Of a DNA stretch of 64,000 nt, positions 9,190 through 20,480 are shown one piece after another; position 1 is the first letter of the stretch; each line of letters begins with the position of its first letter. The stretch lies in contig NZ_JAMJWG010000014.1 of assembly GCF_024435355.1 (NCBI RefSeq), forward strand, positions 186,001 to 250,000, in the 5' to 3' direction. This DNA comes from Streptomyces odontomachi (GTDB lineage: Bacteria; Actinomycetota; Actinomycetes; Streptomycetales; Streptomycetaceae). Position numbers and translations under genes: made by a program. A model generated the notes under the pieces. That model was not told the origin of the DNA. It did not search any database and was given only the letters and a program-made list of their open reading frames with translations.

Positions 9190-10179
9190 CTACGAGGCGC
9201 CGTTCGCCACCGCTGACGGCGCCTCGTCCGCTTCATGAGCCCCCTGCCACCGCTCGTACGCCGTCCAGGCCGTCAGCTCCCGTCCGCTGGTGAAGCGGTG
9301 GGCGTGCCCGGTCACCGGGTCGGTGAACGCCAGCGTGCGGGCGAGGAGTTGGAGCGGGCGGCGGAAGTCGTCGTCCGCCACGGGGCCCGTCAGCTCGGGG
9401 AAGAACGGGTCACCGAGGATCGGCAACCCCAGGGCGTTCATGTGCACGCGCAACTGGTGGGTGCGGCCGGTGTGCGGCAGCAGCCGGTAGCGTCCGAGCT
9501 CCGCCCGGTGCTCCAGGAGCTCGACACGGCTGACGGCGTTCGCCTCGCCGGGCACTTCACGTGCCGCCACCACGCCGCGCTCCTTTTCGATACGGCTGCA
9601 CACCGTGCGCGGCAGGGTGAGCCCCGGATCGTAGGGCGCGATGGCGGTGTACTCCTTGTGGACCTGCCGGTCGCGGAAGAGGGTCTGGTACGCGCCGCGC
9701 TCCTCGGGCCGCACCGTGAACAGCACAAGACCGGCGGTGAGCCGGTCCAGCCGGTGGGCGGCGCTGAGGGTGGAGATGCCCAGCTCCCGCCGCAGCCGCA
9801 CCAGCGCCGTCTCGGTGACATGACTGCCGCGCGGCGTGGTGGCCAGGAAGTGCGGCTTGTCGACGACGACGATGTGCTCGTCGCGATGCACCACGCGCAG
9901 CGGGAACGGTACCGGGGTCTCCGGACGCCGCTCGCGGTGGAACCACACCGACGCGCCCGGCACATACGGCGCGTCCGGCGCCACGGGCCGGCCGTCGTCG
10001 GTCACGAACGCGCCGTGGAGCAGCATCGCGTCGATCACCTCGGCGCCGGGCGCGAGCCGGGCCACCAGATGGTCACGCACGGTCGCCCACCCGCCACCGA
10101 CCGGCATCCGGACCCGAACAGGGTCGATGCCGTCGCGCTGGGGGAGGGGCGGCAGGGCCGCACGGCGCCGATGTCTCAT
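9190..10179 (-). CDS. RluA-family pseudouridine synthase
   Basis: A 329-residue RNA pseudouridine synthase that isomerises uridine in rRNA or tRNA. The catalytic motif HRLDRLTAG is at about residues 140-150 with the active-site Asp in it; downstream LLPHTGRTHQLRVH is the second family signature. There is no separate S4 domain beyond a short N-terminal region. ATG at 10179 begins a basic N-terminus (MRHRRRAALPP); GTG three bases upstream is possible. It is convergent with the P450 gene across 29 bp and divergent from padR. The modified position cannot be told from sequence. Confidence 0.93.
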   Translation of the reverse strand: MRHRRRAALPPLPQRDGIDPVRVRMPVGGGWATVRDHLVARLAPGAEVIDAMLLHGAFVTDDGRPVAPDAPYVPGASVWFHRERRPETPVPFPLRVVHRDEHIVVVDKPHFLATTPRGSHVTETALVRLRRELGISTLSAAHRLDRLTAGLVLFTVRPEERGAYQTLFRDRQVHKEYTAIAPYDPGLTLPRTVCSRIEKERGVVAAREVPGEANAVSRVELLEHRAELGRYRLLPHTGRTHQLRVHMNALGLPILGDPFFPELTGPVADDDFRRPLQLLARTLAFTDPVTGHAHRFTSGRELTAWTAYERWQGAHEADEAPSAVANGAS

Positions 10180-10263
10180 CACGATCAAGGGTACGGGGCG
10201 CACCGACGAAGAGCCGTGGATTCGCGATACATCGTGGATTGACCCCTCGCTGAAGATCGCGAT

Positions 10264-10281
10264 ATATTCGCACACGGATAT
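10264..10281. promoter_or_regulatory. candidate PadR operator (imperfect palindrome)
   Basis: ATATTCG-CACA-CGGATAT is an 18-bp inverted repeat with one mismatched pair in 7-bp arms, in the A/T-rich interval between the divergent pseudouridine synthase and padR genes, about 47 bp before the padR start. PadR regulators commonly bind such A/T-flanked palindromes and repress themselves and a neighbouring transporter. The link is positional only. Confidence 0.35.
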
Positions 10282-10327
10282 TGCTTCGGGGTGTTCGCGC
10301 GCCCCGCCCACGGAAGTGAAGGGAGGC

Positions 10328-10984
10328 ATGCCCGTGCCCGGACCCGGGCGCGGTCGCAAGCTGGGCAATCCGCTGGCGCTCGCGGTGCTGGTGTTGCTCA
10401 CCGAGCGACCCATGCATCCGTACGACATCGCCCAGACGCTGCGCAGACGCGGCAAGGACGCCAGCCTGAAGATCAACTACGGCTCGCTCTACACCGTGGT
10501 GCAGAACCTCCAGAAACACGGCTTCGTGGCCGTCGAAGACGTCCGGCGGGAGGGCAACCGACCGGAGCGCACGGTCTTCGGCATCACCGATGCGGGTCGC
10601 GAAGAGATGATCGCGTGGCTGTCCGACCTGCTGGCCGTGCCGGCCCGCGAGTATCCGATCTTCGAGACGGCGCTGTCGTTGATGGGCGTACTCCACCCCG
10701 ACGACGTCACCGCGCTGCTGGAGGAGCGACTGACGGCGCTGGAGGTGCAGGCGGCTGCCGCGCGCGGCGGGCTCCAGAAGCTCACCGAGAAGCTGCCCCG
10801 GCTCTTCCTGGTGGAGATCGAATACCAGGTCCACATGGCCGAAGCCCAGGTCACCTGGCTGCGCGGGCTCCTCGCCGAGCTGCATGACGGCACACTCGAC
10901 GGTGTCCAGGCCTGGCGCCACTTCCACGAGACGGGGGAGGTCCCACCGGAGTTCAAGGATCTCGAACAGCAGGAGATGTCCTAG
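10328..10984 (+). CDS. PadR-family transcriptional regulator
   Basis: A 218-residue PadR regulator. The winged helix spans about residues 13-90 (ALAVLVLLTERPMHPYDIAQ, then NYGSLYTVVQNLQKHGFV), followed by a C-terminal helical dimerisation domain (Vir_act_alpha_C-like). ATG 10328 follows GGGAGG with correct spacing. A DrrAB-type ABC exporter starts 228 bp downstream on the same strand, the common arrangement in which PadR represses a drug-efflux pump until a ligand is bound. The ligand is unknown. Confidence 0.93.
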   Translation: MPVPGPGRGRKLGNPLALAVLVLLTERPMHPYDIAQTLRRRGKDASLKINYGSLYTVVQNLQKHGFVAVEDVRREGNRPERTVFGITDAGREEMIAWLSDLLAVPAREYPIFETALSLMGVLHPDDVTALLEERLTALEVQAAAARGGLQKLTEKLPRLFLVEIEYQVHMAEAQVTWLRGLLAELHDGTLDGVQAWRHFHETGEVPPEFKDLEQQEMS

Positions 10985-10999
10985 ACGTCCCAGCAGAAG

Positions 11000-11039
11000 G
11001 ACCCCGACGGGAGCTGTTGCAGCAGCGCCCGCCGGGGTC
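11000..11039 (+). terminator. hairpin between padR and the ABC genes
   Basis: GACCCCGACGGG (11000-11011) pairs with a matching arm ending at 11039 (CCCGCCGGGGTC), giving a roughly 12-bp GC stem with one mismatch and a loop of about 16 bases. There is no U-tract. It may end padR transcription or attenuate read-through into the exporter genes. Confidence 0.55.
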
Positions 11040-11212
11040 GCAACACCAGACCGGACCTGCGGTGCAGCAGGCCAGGCCATGGAGGTGCAGCACACCCACC
11101 ATAGCCCGGCGCTCTCCTTCCGCATCGGTTCGGCAGGACGGCCAGGAACCCGGCGCACGCCCGGGCCCCGGCCGTATCCGACCACGCTCACACTCCAAGG
11201 AGAGTCGTCGTC

Positions 11213-12286
11213 ATGAGCACCTCTGCGCCGGCCGTAGCGGCGCACCAGCTGACCAAGACCTATCCCGGCGGTGTCACCGCCCTGGGCGGCATGGACCTCA
11301 CCGTCGCACCCGGCACCGTCTTCGGCCTGCTCGGGCCGAACGGCGCGGGCAAGTCGACCACCGTCAAGATCCTCACCACCCTGGCCCGCCCCGACTCGGG
11401 CACCGCCACCGTCGCCGGCCACGACGTGCTGCGCCACCCCGGCCGGGTGCGCCGCGCCATCGGGGTGGTCGCCCAGAAGTCCGGTTCCGACCCGGTGGCG
11501 ACCGGACGCGAGAACCTCCAACTGCAAGGCCGGCTCTACGGGGTGCACGGGGCCATGCTGCGCCGCCGGGTCGGCGAGCTGCTGGAGCGCTTCGGCCTGG
11601 CGGACGCGGCCGACCGCCAGGTCAAGGGCTACTCGGGCGGCATGCAGCGCCGCTTGGACGTGGCCCTCGGCCTGGTGCACCGGCCCACGGTGCTGTTCCT
11701 GGACGAGCCGACGACCGGCCTCGACCCGGAGGCGCGCGCCGCCATGTGGGAGGAGATCTCCCGGCTCGCCGGTGACGAGGGACTGACCATCCTGCTCAAC
11801 ACCCATTACCTCGAAGAGGCCGACCGGCTCGCCGAGCGCATCGCCATCGTGGACCGCGGCCGGGTCGTCGTCGAGGGCACGCCCGACGGCCTCAAGGGCG
11901 AACTGCGGGGTGACGCGGTCCACCTGGAGCTGGGCGAGGCGCTCGGGGAGGCGGGCGGCACCCTGCTGCGGCCCGTGCTCGACGCGGTGTCCGGAGTGCA
12001 TGACATACAGCTCGAAGGCCGTCGCATCAGCGCACGCGCCGACGACGGGCCGGCCGCGGTGCCGGCGCTGCTCGCCGCGCTGGACGGCGCCGGGGTCACG
12101 GTCGCCGCCGCCACCGTCGCCCGCCCCTCCCTCGACGACGTCTACCTGCGGTACGCGGGCCGGCGCTACGCCGAAGCGGAGGCGGCGGCCGAAGCCGCGG
12201 GGACGCCCGGCGCGGGCGGGGACGGTCCGACAGGGCCGGGCGGCGAGCGAACCGACGACCTCACGACGGCAGGCGGTGCACGATGA
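11213..12286 (+). CDS. DrrA-type ABC transporter ATP-binding protein
   Basis: A 357-residue ATPase of the daunorubicin-resistance (DrrA) family, powering export by the adjacent ABC-2 permease. Walker A GPNGAGKST is at 41-49, the signature YSGGMQRR near 140 and Walker B LFLDEPTTGLD near 160-170, with the H-loop His in NTHYLEEADR. A C-terminal domain and a Gly/Ala-rich tail (about 320-357) follow. AAGGAGAG precedes ATG 11213. The stop overlaps the permease ATG by 4 bases. The exported compound is unknown; anthracycline-like or other hydrophobic drugs are typical for the family. Confidence 0.95.
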   Translation: MSTSAPAVAAHQLTKTYPGGVTALGGMDLTVAPGTVFGLLGPNGAGKSTTVKILTTLARPDSGTATVAGHDVLRHPGRVRRAIGVVAQKSGSDPVATGRENLQLQGRLYGVHGAMLRRRVGELLERFGLADAADRQVKGYSGGMQRRLDVALGLVHRPTVLFLDEPTTGLDPEARAAMWEEISRLAGDEGLTILLNTHYLEEADRLAERIAIVDRGRVVVEGTPDGLKGELRGDAVHLELGEALGEAGGTLLRPVLDAVSGVHDIQLEGRRISARADDGPAAVPALLAALDGAGVTVAAATVARPSLDDVYLRYAGRRYAEAEAAAEAAGTPGAGGDGPTGPGGERTDDLTTAGGAR

Positions 12287-13059
12287 GCAACACCCTCACG
12301 CAGACCTGGTACATGACCCAGCGGCAGCTGATGGCGATCGCGCGCCAACCCGCGTATCTGCTGATCACGCTGATCCAGCCGGTCGTCTGGCTCTTCCTGT
12401 TCGGCAACCTGTTCAAGAAGGTCGTCGAGCTCGGCGGCTTCGGCACCACCTCCTACCTGGACTACCTGGTGCCGGGCATCGTCGTGATGAGCGCGCTCGG
12501 GTCGAGCATGTGGACCGGGATGGGCACCCTGGAGGAGATCGAGCGGGGCACCCTCAACAGGTTCCTCGTCACCCCCGCCAACCGCGGCGCCCTGATGAAC
12601 GGGAACGTCGTGCAGAACGGCATCAGCATCGTGGTGCAGTCCGTGATCATCGTGCTGCTGGGCATGCTGGGCGGTGCGGAGTATCCCGGTGGGTTCGGCG
12701 GGATCGTCATCCTGGTCGCCGCATCGGTGCTGCTCGGCACGGTGTTCGGGGCGCTGTCGAACGCGCTGGGCATGGTGGTGCGCCAGCGAGAGTCGATCAT
12801 CGGCGTCAACACGTTCCTGCTGCTGCCGTTGACGTTCTTGTCCACGGCGTTCATGGCGCCGGCGCAGATGCCCGGCTGGATGCGGCACATCGCGGACTTC
12901 AACCCACTCAACTGGGCGATGGTCGCGGGCCGCTCCGCGATGTCCGCCGACCCGGACTGGGGCGATGTGCTCACCCGAGGGGGCGCCCTGCTGGTGCTCG
13001 CGGTCGCCGCGGTGTGGCTGTCGACGCGGAGCTTCAAGGCGTACCAGAAGTCGGTTTAG
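12283..13059 (+). CDS. ABC-2 type permease (DrrB-like)
   Basis: A 258-residue ABC-2 membrane protein with about six membrane segments (for example residues 29-48, 60-80, 105-130, 135-165, 170-195 and 228-248). It forms the export channel with the preceding ATPase, to which it is translationally coupled by ATGA. The central FLVTPANRGALMNGN loop and the EERESI-like segment (VVRQRESIIGVNTF) fit DrrB-type permeases. It is convergent with the siderophore-interacting gene, and a strong bidirectional terminator lies between them. Confidence 0.94.
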   Translation: MSNTLTQTWYMTQRQLMAIARQPAYLLITLIQPVVWLFLFGNLFKKVVELGGFGTTSYLDYLVPGIVVMSALGSSMWTGMGTLEEIERGTLNRFLVTPANRGALMNGNVVQNGISIVVQSVIIVLLGMLGGAEYPGGFGGIVILVAASVLLGTVFGALSNALGMVVRQRESIIGVNTFLLLPLTFLSTAFMAPAQMPGWMRHIADFNPLNWAMVAGRSAMSADPDWGDVLTRGGALLVLAVAAVWLSTRSFKAYQKSV

Positions 13060-13190
13060 GCGCGCCGGCCGCGTCGCGTCCCGGGCCTCGATGGGGGCTC
13101 GGGACGCCGTGCGGTGCGTCGCGCGGGACGTGTGCGCCCGGCCGACGGGCCGTTGCCGGGACGCACCCGGATGCCAGCCGCACCCTGATG

Positions 13191-13241
13191 GGCGCTGCCG
13201 TGGCCGGCCCGGACGCGCCCCGGGCCGGCCACGGCAGCGCC
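13191..13241. terminator. bidirectional terminator, perfect 22-bp stem
   Basis: Bases 13191-13212 and 13220-13241 are perfect reverse complements (22 bp, almost all G/C) around a 7-base loop (ACGCGCC). It sits between two convergent genes, the ABC permease ending at 13059 and the siderophore-interacting gene ending at 13275. No U-tract follows on either side, as is common for Streptomyces terminators. Confidence 0.8.
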
Positions 13242-13274
13242 GGCGGGATGCCACGGGTACCGCCCGCGGGGGTG

Positions 13275-14117
13275 TCAGGAGACGGCCGTGGTCTCCTGCT
13301 CGGCCTCCACCTGTGCGTTCCACGCCCGCTTGGAGGCCCGCCAGCTCTCGTCGTCGTGGCCCAGGCGCCAGTAACCGGAGACCGAGAGCAGCTCCCGTGG
13401 GATCTGCCGGTCGATGCGCAGATACCGGCGCAGGTCCCGCACGAAGCCGGCCTCGCCGTGCACGAAGACCTGGGGGTGTCCGGGCGGGAAGTCCAGCGTG
13501 CGCACCGCCTCGATCAGGGCCTCGCCGACGGGGCGGTCCGCGCGGTGCAGCCAGACGACGTCCGCCGCCGTCGCGATCTTCTGCTCCTCCTGCTCGTCGG
13601 CGACCTCGATGAAGGCGTGGGCACGTGCCCCGTCCGGCAGGGCCTCCAGGGCGGCGGCGATCGCGGGCAGCGCGCTCTCGTCCCCGGCCAGCAGATGCCA
13701 GGCGGAGTCCTGGGCGGGAGCGTACGCGCCGCCCGGGCCGAGGAACCGCACGGTGTCGCCGGGCTTGGCGCGTAGTGCCCACGGCCCGGCCATTCCCTCG
13801 TCGCCGTGGATGACGAAGTCGACGGTGAGCGCCGGCTCCTTCGGGTCCCAGGCGCGCACGGTGTAGGCGCGGGTCGCTGGCCACTGCTCGCGCGGCAGCT
13901 GCTCGCGGATCTGCTCCAGGTCGAAGGGCTCCGGATAGGTCACGCCCTCGGGCGCGAACAGGAGTTTGACGTAGTGGTCGGTGAACTCTCCCGCGGGAAG
14001 GGCCGCGAGGCCCTCGCCGCCCAGCACCACGCGCTGCATGTGCGGGGTGAGCCGCTCGGTGCGCAGGACCTGTGCCTGGCGCACCTGGCGTGGCTTGCGT
14101 GCCGGACGATCTGCCAT
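13275..14117 (-). CDS. siderophore-interacting protein (FAD-dependent ferric-siderophore reductase)
   Basis: A 280-residue SIP/ViuB-family protein that reduces ferric siderophores in the cytoplasm to release iron. The FAD-binding motif RAYTVRAW is at about residues 85-92, and a C-terminal NAD(P)H-binding-like half contains LLAGDESALPAIAAALEAL, a family hallmark. I start at ATG 14117 (MADRPARK), preceded by GGGAGG; the open frame runs further upstream but would cross the iron-box-like site. The C-terminal RASKRAWNAQVEAEQ tail is typical. Expression is likely repressed by the DtxR-family iron regulator (DmdR) through the upstream site. Confidence 0.94.
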   Translation of the reverse strand: MADRPARKPRQVRQAQVLRTERLTPHMQRVVLGGEGLAALPAGEFTDHYVKLLFAPEGVTYPEPFDLEQIREQLPREQWPATRAYTVRAWDPKEPALTVDFVIHGDEGMAGPWALRAKPGDTVRFLGPGGAYAPAQDSAWHLLAGDESALPAIAAALEALPDGARAHAFIEVADEQEEQKIATAADVVWLHRADRPVGEALIEAVRTLDFPPGHPQVFVHGEAGFVRDLRRYLRIDRQIPRELLSVSGYWRLGHDDESWRASKRAWNAQVEAEQETTAVS

Positions 14118-14145
14118 CTTCGACCTCCCGGTGATCCACAATTGA

Positions 14146-14164
14146 TTAGGTAAGCCTAAGCTAT
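14146..14164 (-). promoter_or_regulatory. iron box (DmdR/IdeR-type operator)
   Basis: TTAGGTAAGCCTAAGCTAT matches the actinobacterial iron-box consensus TTAGGTTAGGCTAACCTAA at 15 of 19 positions and contains the TTAGG...CCTAA inverted core. It lies 29 bp upstream of the siderophore-interacting protein start, where DmdR1/IdeR repressors act when iron is plentiful. Confidence 0.75.
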
Positions 14165-14242
14165 CACCCTGGATCTCGGGCGTCTCGGGAGTTCCGGGCG
14201 GCACCCGGTTGCGTCGACGGCGGCCGGCGACCGGACCGTGCT

Positions 14243-14274
14243 CGCCGGGTCGCCGGGTCGCCGGGTCGCCGGGT
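14243..14274. repeat. four tandem CGCCGGGT octamers
   Basis: CGCCGGGT occurs four times head to tail without error between the iron-box region and the exonuclease stop. The next bases (CACCTGG and GGCACCTGG) repeat a second short motif. It looks like a slippage-prone simple repeat; no function is evident. Confidence 0.85.
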
Positions 14275-14296
14275 CACCTGGCACCGGGGCACCTGG

Positions 14297-15238
14297 TCAC
14301 TGGGCCAGCGTGTCCAGCAGGCGCCGCAGGGAGCCGCCGAGCCCCCAGCGGGTCGCCAGCTCGTCCAGCGCGGCGGGGTCCCGTGGCGCGCGCGGCAGCT
14401 CGGTGTCCACCGCGGGCAGCGGGACGTCGGCGGCGACCCGGACCACCTTGGGTGCCACGGCGAGGTAGGGCGCTGCCTCGGTGAGCCGCTTGCGCTGGGT
14501 GGGGGTGAGCCTGGCGGCGGGCTTGCCGACCGCGGCGAGGATGCCGGCCAGGTCGCCGAACTCGGCCAGCAGCTTCGCGGCCGTCTTCTCGCCGATGCCG
14601 GGCACCCCGGGCAGCCCGTCGCTGGGGTCGCCGCGCAGCAGCGCCAGGTCCGCGTAGCCCGCGCCGCCGACGCCGTACTTCTGGCGCAGCAGGGACTCGT
14701 CGGTGATTTGGAGCGAGCCCACGCCCTTCAGCGGGTACAGGACGCGGACCTCGCGCGCGTCGTCCACGAGCTGGAAGAGGTCGCGGTCGCCGGTGACGAT
14801 GTCGACCGGGGTGGTCGCCCGGGTGGTGAAGGTGCCGATCACGTCGTCCGCCTCGTAGCCGGCGACGCCGACGCGGGCGATGCCGAGGGCGTCCAGCACG
14901 TCCTCGATCACGGGCACCTGTGGCGAGAGCGTGTCGGGGACCTCCTCGACGTCGGCACCGCTGGGTACCTCCTCGGCGACGCGGTGCGCCTTGTACGAGG
15001 GGATCAGCTCGACGCGCCAGGCCGGGCGCCAGTCCGCGTCCATGCAGGCCACCAGGGAGTGCGGACGGTGGTCGCGCACCAGGCGGTCGATGAACTCCAG
15101 CAGCCCGCGCACCGCGTTCACCGGGGTGCCGTCCGGTGCGCGGACGGAGTCGGGGACGCCGAAGTAGGCCCGGAAGTACAGGGAGGCGGTGTCGAGCAGC
15201 ATGAGCCGACGGGTTCGCTGAGTCACGCTCCGCATCAT
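14297..15238 (-). CDS. 5'-3' exonuclease (PolA N-terminal-like)
   Basis: A 313-residue stand-alone 5'-3' exonuclease related to the N-terminal nuclease domain of DNA polymerase I (FEN family). Conserved acidic residues bind metal in LLDTASLYFRAYFG, CMDADWRPAWR, YEADDVIGT and VTGDRDLFQLV, and the helix-3-turn-helix DNA-binding motif GVPGIGEKTAAKLL is near residues 207-220. It probably removes 5' flaps or RNA primers during repair or replication. I chose ATG 15238, preceded by GGAG; ATG 15235 and GTG 15223 are alternatives. Confidence 0.92.
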   Translation of the reverse strand: MMRSVTQRTRRLMLLDTASLYFRAYFGVPDSVRAPDGTPVNAVRGLLEFIDRLVRDHRPHSLVACMDADWRPAWRVELIPSYKAHRVAEEVPSGADVEEVPDTLSPQVPVIEDVLDALGIARVGVAGYEADDVIGTFTTRATTPVDIVTGDRDLFQLVDDAREVRVLYPLKGVGSLQITDESLLRQKYGVGGAGYADLALLRGDPSDGLPGVPGIGEKTAAKLLAEFGDLAGILAAVGKPAARLTPTQRKRLTEAAPYLAVAPKVVRVAADVPLPAVDTELPRAPRDPAALDELATRWGLGGSLRRLLDTLAQ

Positions 15239-15262
15239 GCCCCACTCCACTGACAACGCTGA

Positions 15263-15316
15263 CGACGCTGACAGGGCCGACGACACCGACAGGGACCGAC
15301 GACGCTGACAGGGACC
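15263..15316. repeat. degenerate 18-19 bp tandem repeat, three copies
   Basis: Units starting at 15263, 15281 and 15300 share the pattern CGACgctGACAGGG with few changes. The array lies just upstream of the exonuclease start, in its 5' leader or promoter region. It looks like a simple tandem expansion. Confidence 0.7.
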
Positions 15317-15597
15317 GGCGACGCGCCGGCACACCGCCGGGTGTCCGGGCCGGTACGCCCGTTCGCCCGTTGCCTCCGCCCTGGGTCACAAACGTAAGGA
15401 GCCTTCACGAATGTGGATGCTCTGTGAACTGGAGCACTTACGTGTTTGCAACATCTAACTCAGGGCAGGCGCGCAATCGGAGCGGACCCGGGTGCGTTTC
15501 CCACCGAAACAGCCCGGTCACGCGGGACGACCCCGTGCCGCTCCATGGCCCGTCGGCGGGGGAGACGGGCCGTTCTGGTGCGACCCGAGAGGTATAT
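15317..15597 (+). promoter_or_regulatory. region upstream of the betaine transporter operon
   Basis: No gene is visible in this 281-bp stretch. Part of it (about 15388-15465) is markedly A/T-richer than its surroundings and holds an inverted pair, ACGTAAG and CTTACGT, separated by about 45 bases, and TTGCAACATCTAACTC, in which TAACTC could serve as a -10 hexamer. This is the likely promoter for the osmolyte transporter; I could not assign the sigma factor. Confidence 0.4.
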
Positions 15598-16762
15598 GTG
15601 TCCATGCTGCAAGCCGAGCACCTCTACAAAGTGTTCGGCAGACGACCCAATAGCGCGGTGAAACAGCTCCGTGACGGAGCCGACCGGGAGGAGTTGCGTG
15701 CCGCTGGAACGACCGCCGCGGTTATTGACGCTTCCTTCACCGTCGAACCCGGTCAGATCTTCGTCGTGATGGGTCTGTCGGGGTCCGGCAAGTCCACGCT
15801 GCTGCGCATGCTGAACGGACTGCTGGAGCCCACCGCAGGACATGTGCGGTTCGACGGGCAGGACCTGACCCAGCTGAGCGCGCGAGAGCTGCGCGAGGTG
15901 CGTTCCAAGAAGATCAGCATGGTCTTCCAGCACTTCGCCCTCTTCCCGCACCGCAGCGTCCTGGAGAACGCCGCGTACGGCCTCGAGGTGCAGGGCGTGC
16001 CGCGCGCCGAGCGCGAGAAGCGCGCCGCGCAGGCCCTGGAGCTGGCCGGCCTCGCGGGCTGGGAGAAGTCCTGGCCCGACGAGCTGTCCGGCGGCATGCA
16101 GCAGCGCGTGGGCCTGGCCCGCGCGCTGGCCACCGACGCCGACCTGCTGCTCATGGACGAGTCCTTCAGCGCGCTCGACCCGCTGATCCGGCGCGACATG
16201 CAGGACCAGCTGCTGGAACTCCAGAAGCGACTGAAGAAGACCATCGTCTTCATCACGCACGACCTGAACGAGGCCATGCGCCTGGGCGACCGGATCGCCG
16301 TCATGCGCGACGGCCAGATCGTCCAGATCGGCACCGCCGAGGACATCCTGGTGACTCCGGCCAACGACTACGTGGCGGCCTTCACCCAGGACGTGGACCG
16401 CTCCCGGGTGCTCACGGCCGGCGCGATCATGGCCGACCCGGAGAGCGCCTTGGGCACCGCGGTGGACGGCAAGACGCTGCGGACCCCCGAGGACGTGCTC
16501 GCCGCGGCACCGGCCACGGTCCACGAGGACACCCCGATCATCGAGCTGTTCACGCCCTGCTCCACCAGCGGCACCGCCGTCGCCGTCACCTCCGAGGACG
16601 GCGAGCTCACCGGAGTCGTGCCCCGCTCACGGCTGCTGGCCGTGCTCGGTGAGCCGATGACGCCCGCGGACCACAACGGCCACGGCAACGGCAACGGCTC
16701 CCAGGGCAAGGTCTCCAAGGTCGCCTCCGACCGGGGCGACGGCCAGGGCAAGGTGATCGCCG

Positions 16763-16770
<8 letters not shown>
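15598..16770 (+). CDS. opuAA: glycine betaine/proline ABC transporter ATP-binding protein
   Basis: A 390-residue ProV/OpuAA-type ATPase driving uptake of compatible solutes. Walker A GLSGSGKST is near 59-67, the signature ELSGGMQQR near 162 and Walker B LLLMDESFSALD near 184. A C-terminal CBS-like region (about 260-345), which senses ionic strength in OpuA, is followed by a His/Asn/Gly-rich tail. GTG 15598 has AGAGG five bases upstream; ATG 15604 is the alternative. The gene overlaps the permease start by 8 bases. Confidence 0.92.
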
Positions 16771-19384
<2,614 letters not shown>

Positions 19385-19467
19385 CCGCCGCTGCCGTGCC
19401 CGGCTGACCGCCGGCCCCGGATCCGGGGAGCCCCGCCTGTGGCGAGGGGCCCCACACGGGTACAGAC

Positions 19468-19504
19468 AAGGGGTGGGTTCCGCACACCGCGGAACCCACC
19501 CCTT
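19468..19504 (+). terminator. terminator of the betaine transporter operon
   Basis: AAGGGGTGGGTTCCGC (19468-19483) pairs perfectly over 16 bp with 19489-19504 around the loop ACACC and ends in TTT. It lies 84 bp after the operon stop. A second GC-rich fold with the palindrome CCCCGGATCCGGGG lies just upstream. Confidence 0.88.
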
Positions 19505-19636
19505 TCGCGTGGCCCGGACACGGTGGCCGAACCCGGCATGGACGGGCGGCGGGAACCGTTTACCGAACGTGCGTAGGGTGCAGGAAACTTCACAGGGCAG
19601 GATGGCACCATCGCAGACGGTGAGGGACGGATCTCC

Positions 19637-19650
19637 GTACACATGTGCAC
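19637..19650. promoter_or_regulatory. near-perfect 14-bp palindrome upstream of the XRE regulator
   Basis: GTACACATGTGCAC is symmetrical except for one pair (A3/C12). It lies 81 bp before the XRE-cupin start and could be its autoregulatory operator. No protein is known to bind here; the inference is positional. Confidence 0.35.
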
Positions 19651-19730
19651 AGGCGATGCGCATGACTATGGAGAAGTGAGCAGACTGCGCAAAGGTAGGA
19701 AACGATGACGCACGGGAGGGAGCCGGAGCG

Positions 19731-20291
19731 ATGGACGACAAAGAGACACCTCGGGTGGGCGCGGCCGTCCGGCGGCGGCGCAGGGCCCTGGAGCTCACCC
19801 TCGCCGTCGTCGCCGAGCGCAGCGGCCTGTCCGTGCCCTTCCTGAGCCAGGTCGAGAACGAGCGGGCGCGCCCCAGCATGCGTTCCCTGGAGAAGGTCGC
19901 CGACGCCCTGTGCACCACTGCGGTCGAACTGCTCGCCGCCGCCGACCCGGCCCGCAGCGTCGACGTCGTCCGGGCCGGTGACGACCAGGGCCTGCCCAGG
20001 GGCGCGGTGGTGCGGCAGCTGGTGCGCGGGCACCACCACCTCCAGGCGACGGAGTTCACCGGCGACCATGACGCCGGCCGGGAGTTCCAGCACCGCAACG
20101 ACGAGCTGCTCTATGTGGCGGACGGTGCCGCGGAGGTCGAGGCCGAGGGCAGCGCCTACCGGCTGGGCCGCGGGGACACCCTGTACATGACCGGCGGCGT
20201 CCGGCACCGCTGGCGCGCCACGGAGCCGGACACCCGCATCGTGGTGGTGTCCCTGGCCGATCACATCGACGCGGTGGAGGACAAGCGCTGA
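19731..20291 (+). CDS. XRE-family regulator with C-terminal cupin
   Basis: A 186-residue repressor-type regulator. An N-terminal helix-turn-helix (about 8-65, LTLAVVAERSGLSVPFLSQV) is followed by a cupin_2 sensor domain (about 100-175, with FQHRNDELLYVADGAAEV and LGRGDTLYMTGGVRHRW). Proteins of this layout control uptake and catabolism genes in response to small molecules. GGGAGG precedes ATG 19731. Its target may be the upstream betaine transporter or the downstream kinase. Confidence 0.92.
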   Translation: MDDKETPRVGAAVRRRRRALELTLAVVAERSGLSVPFLSQVENERARPSMRSLEKVADALCTTAVELLAAADPARSVDVVRAGDDQGLPRGAVVRQLVRGHHHLQATEFTGDHDAGREFQHRNDELLYVADGAAEVEAEGSAYRLGRGDTLYMTGGVRHRWRATEPDTRIVVVSLADHIDAVEDKR

Positions 20292-20480
20292 CGCCGTCCG
20301 GCGCCGGCCTTCGGACGTAGCGGCATGAGCACGCTGGGCCAGTTGGCCTCCAGGCCATCCGTCGGCGCACCTGATGATCTCCCGGATTCGCAGGTCAGAG
20401 TGGTCCCCGGCCGCATGCGGTGCAGTGCGGGGCGCCATATTCGAGTGGCGCGGTGGCCGGGAAGCACGGACCATGTCGTC

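Noticed and set aside
12166..14139. 657-codon minus-strand frame covering the ABC permease and the siderophore-interacting gene
   Set aside because: It runs out of frame through two well-supported genes and the terminator between them; the translation is Arg/Ala/Pro noise.
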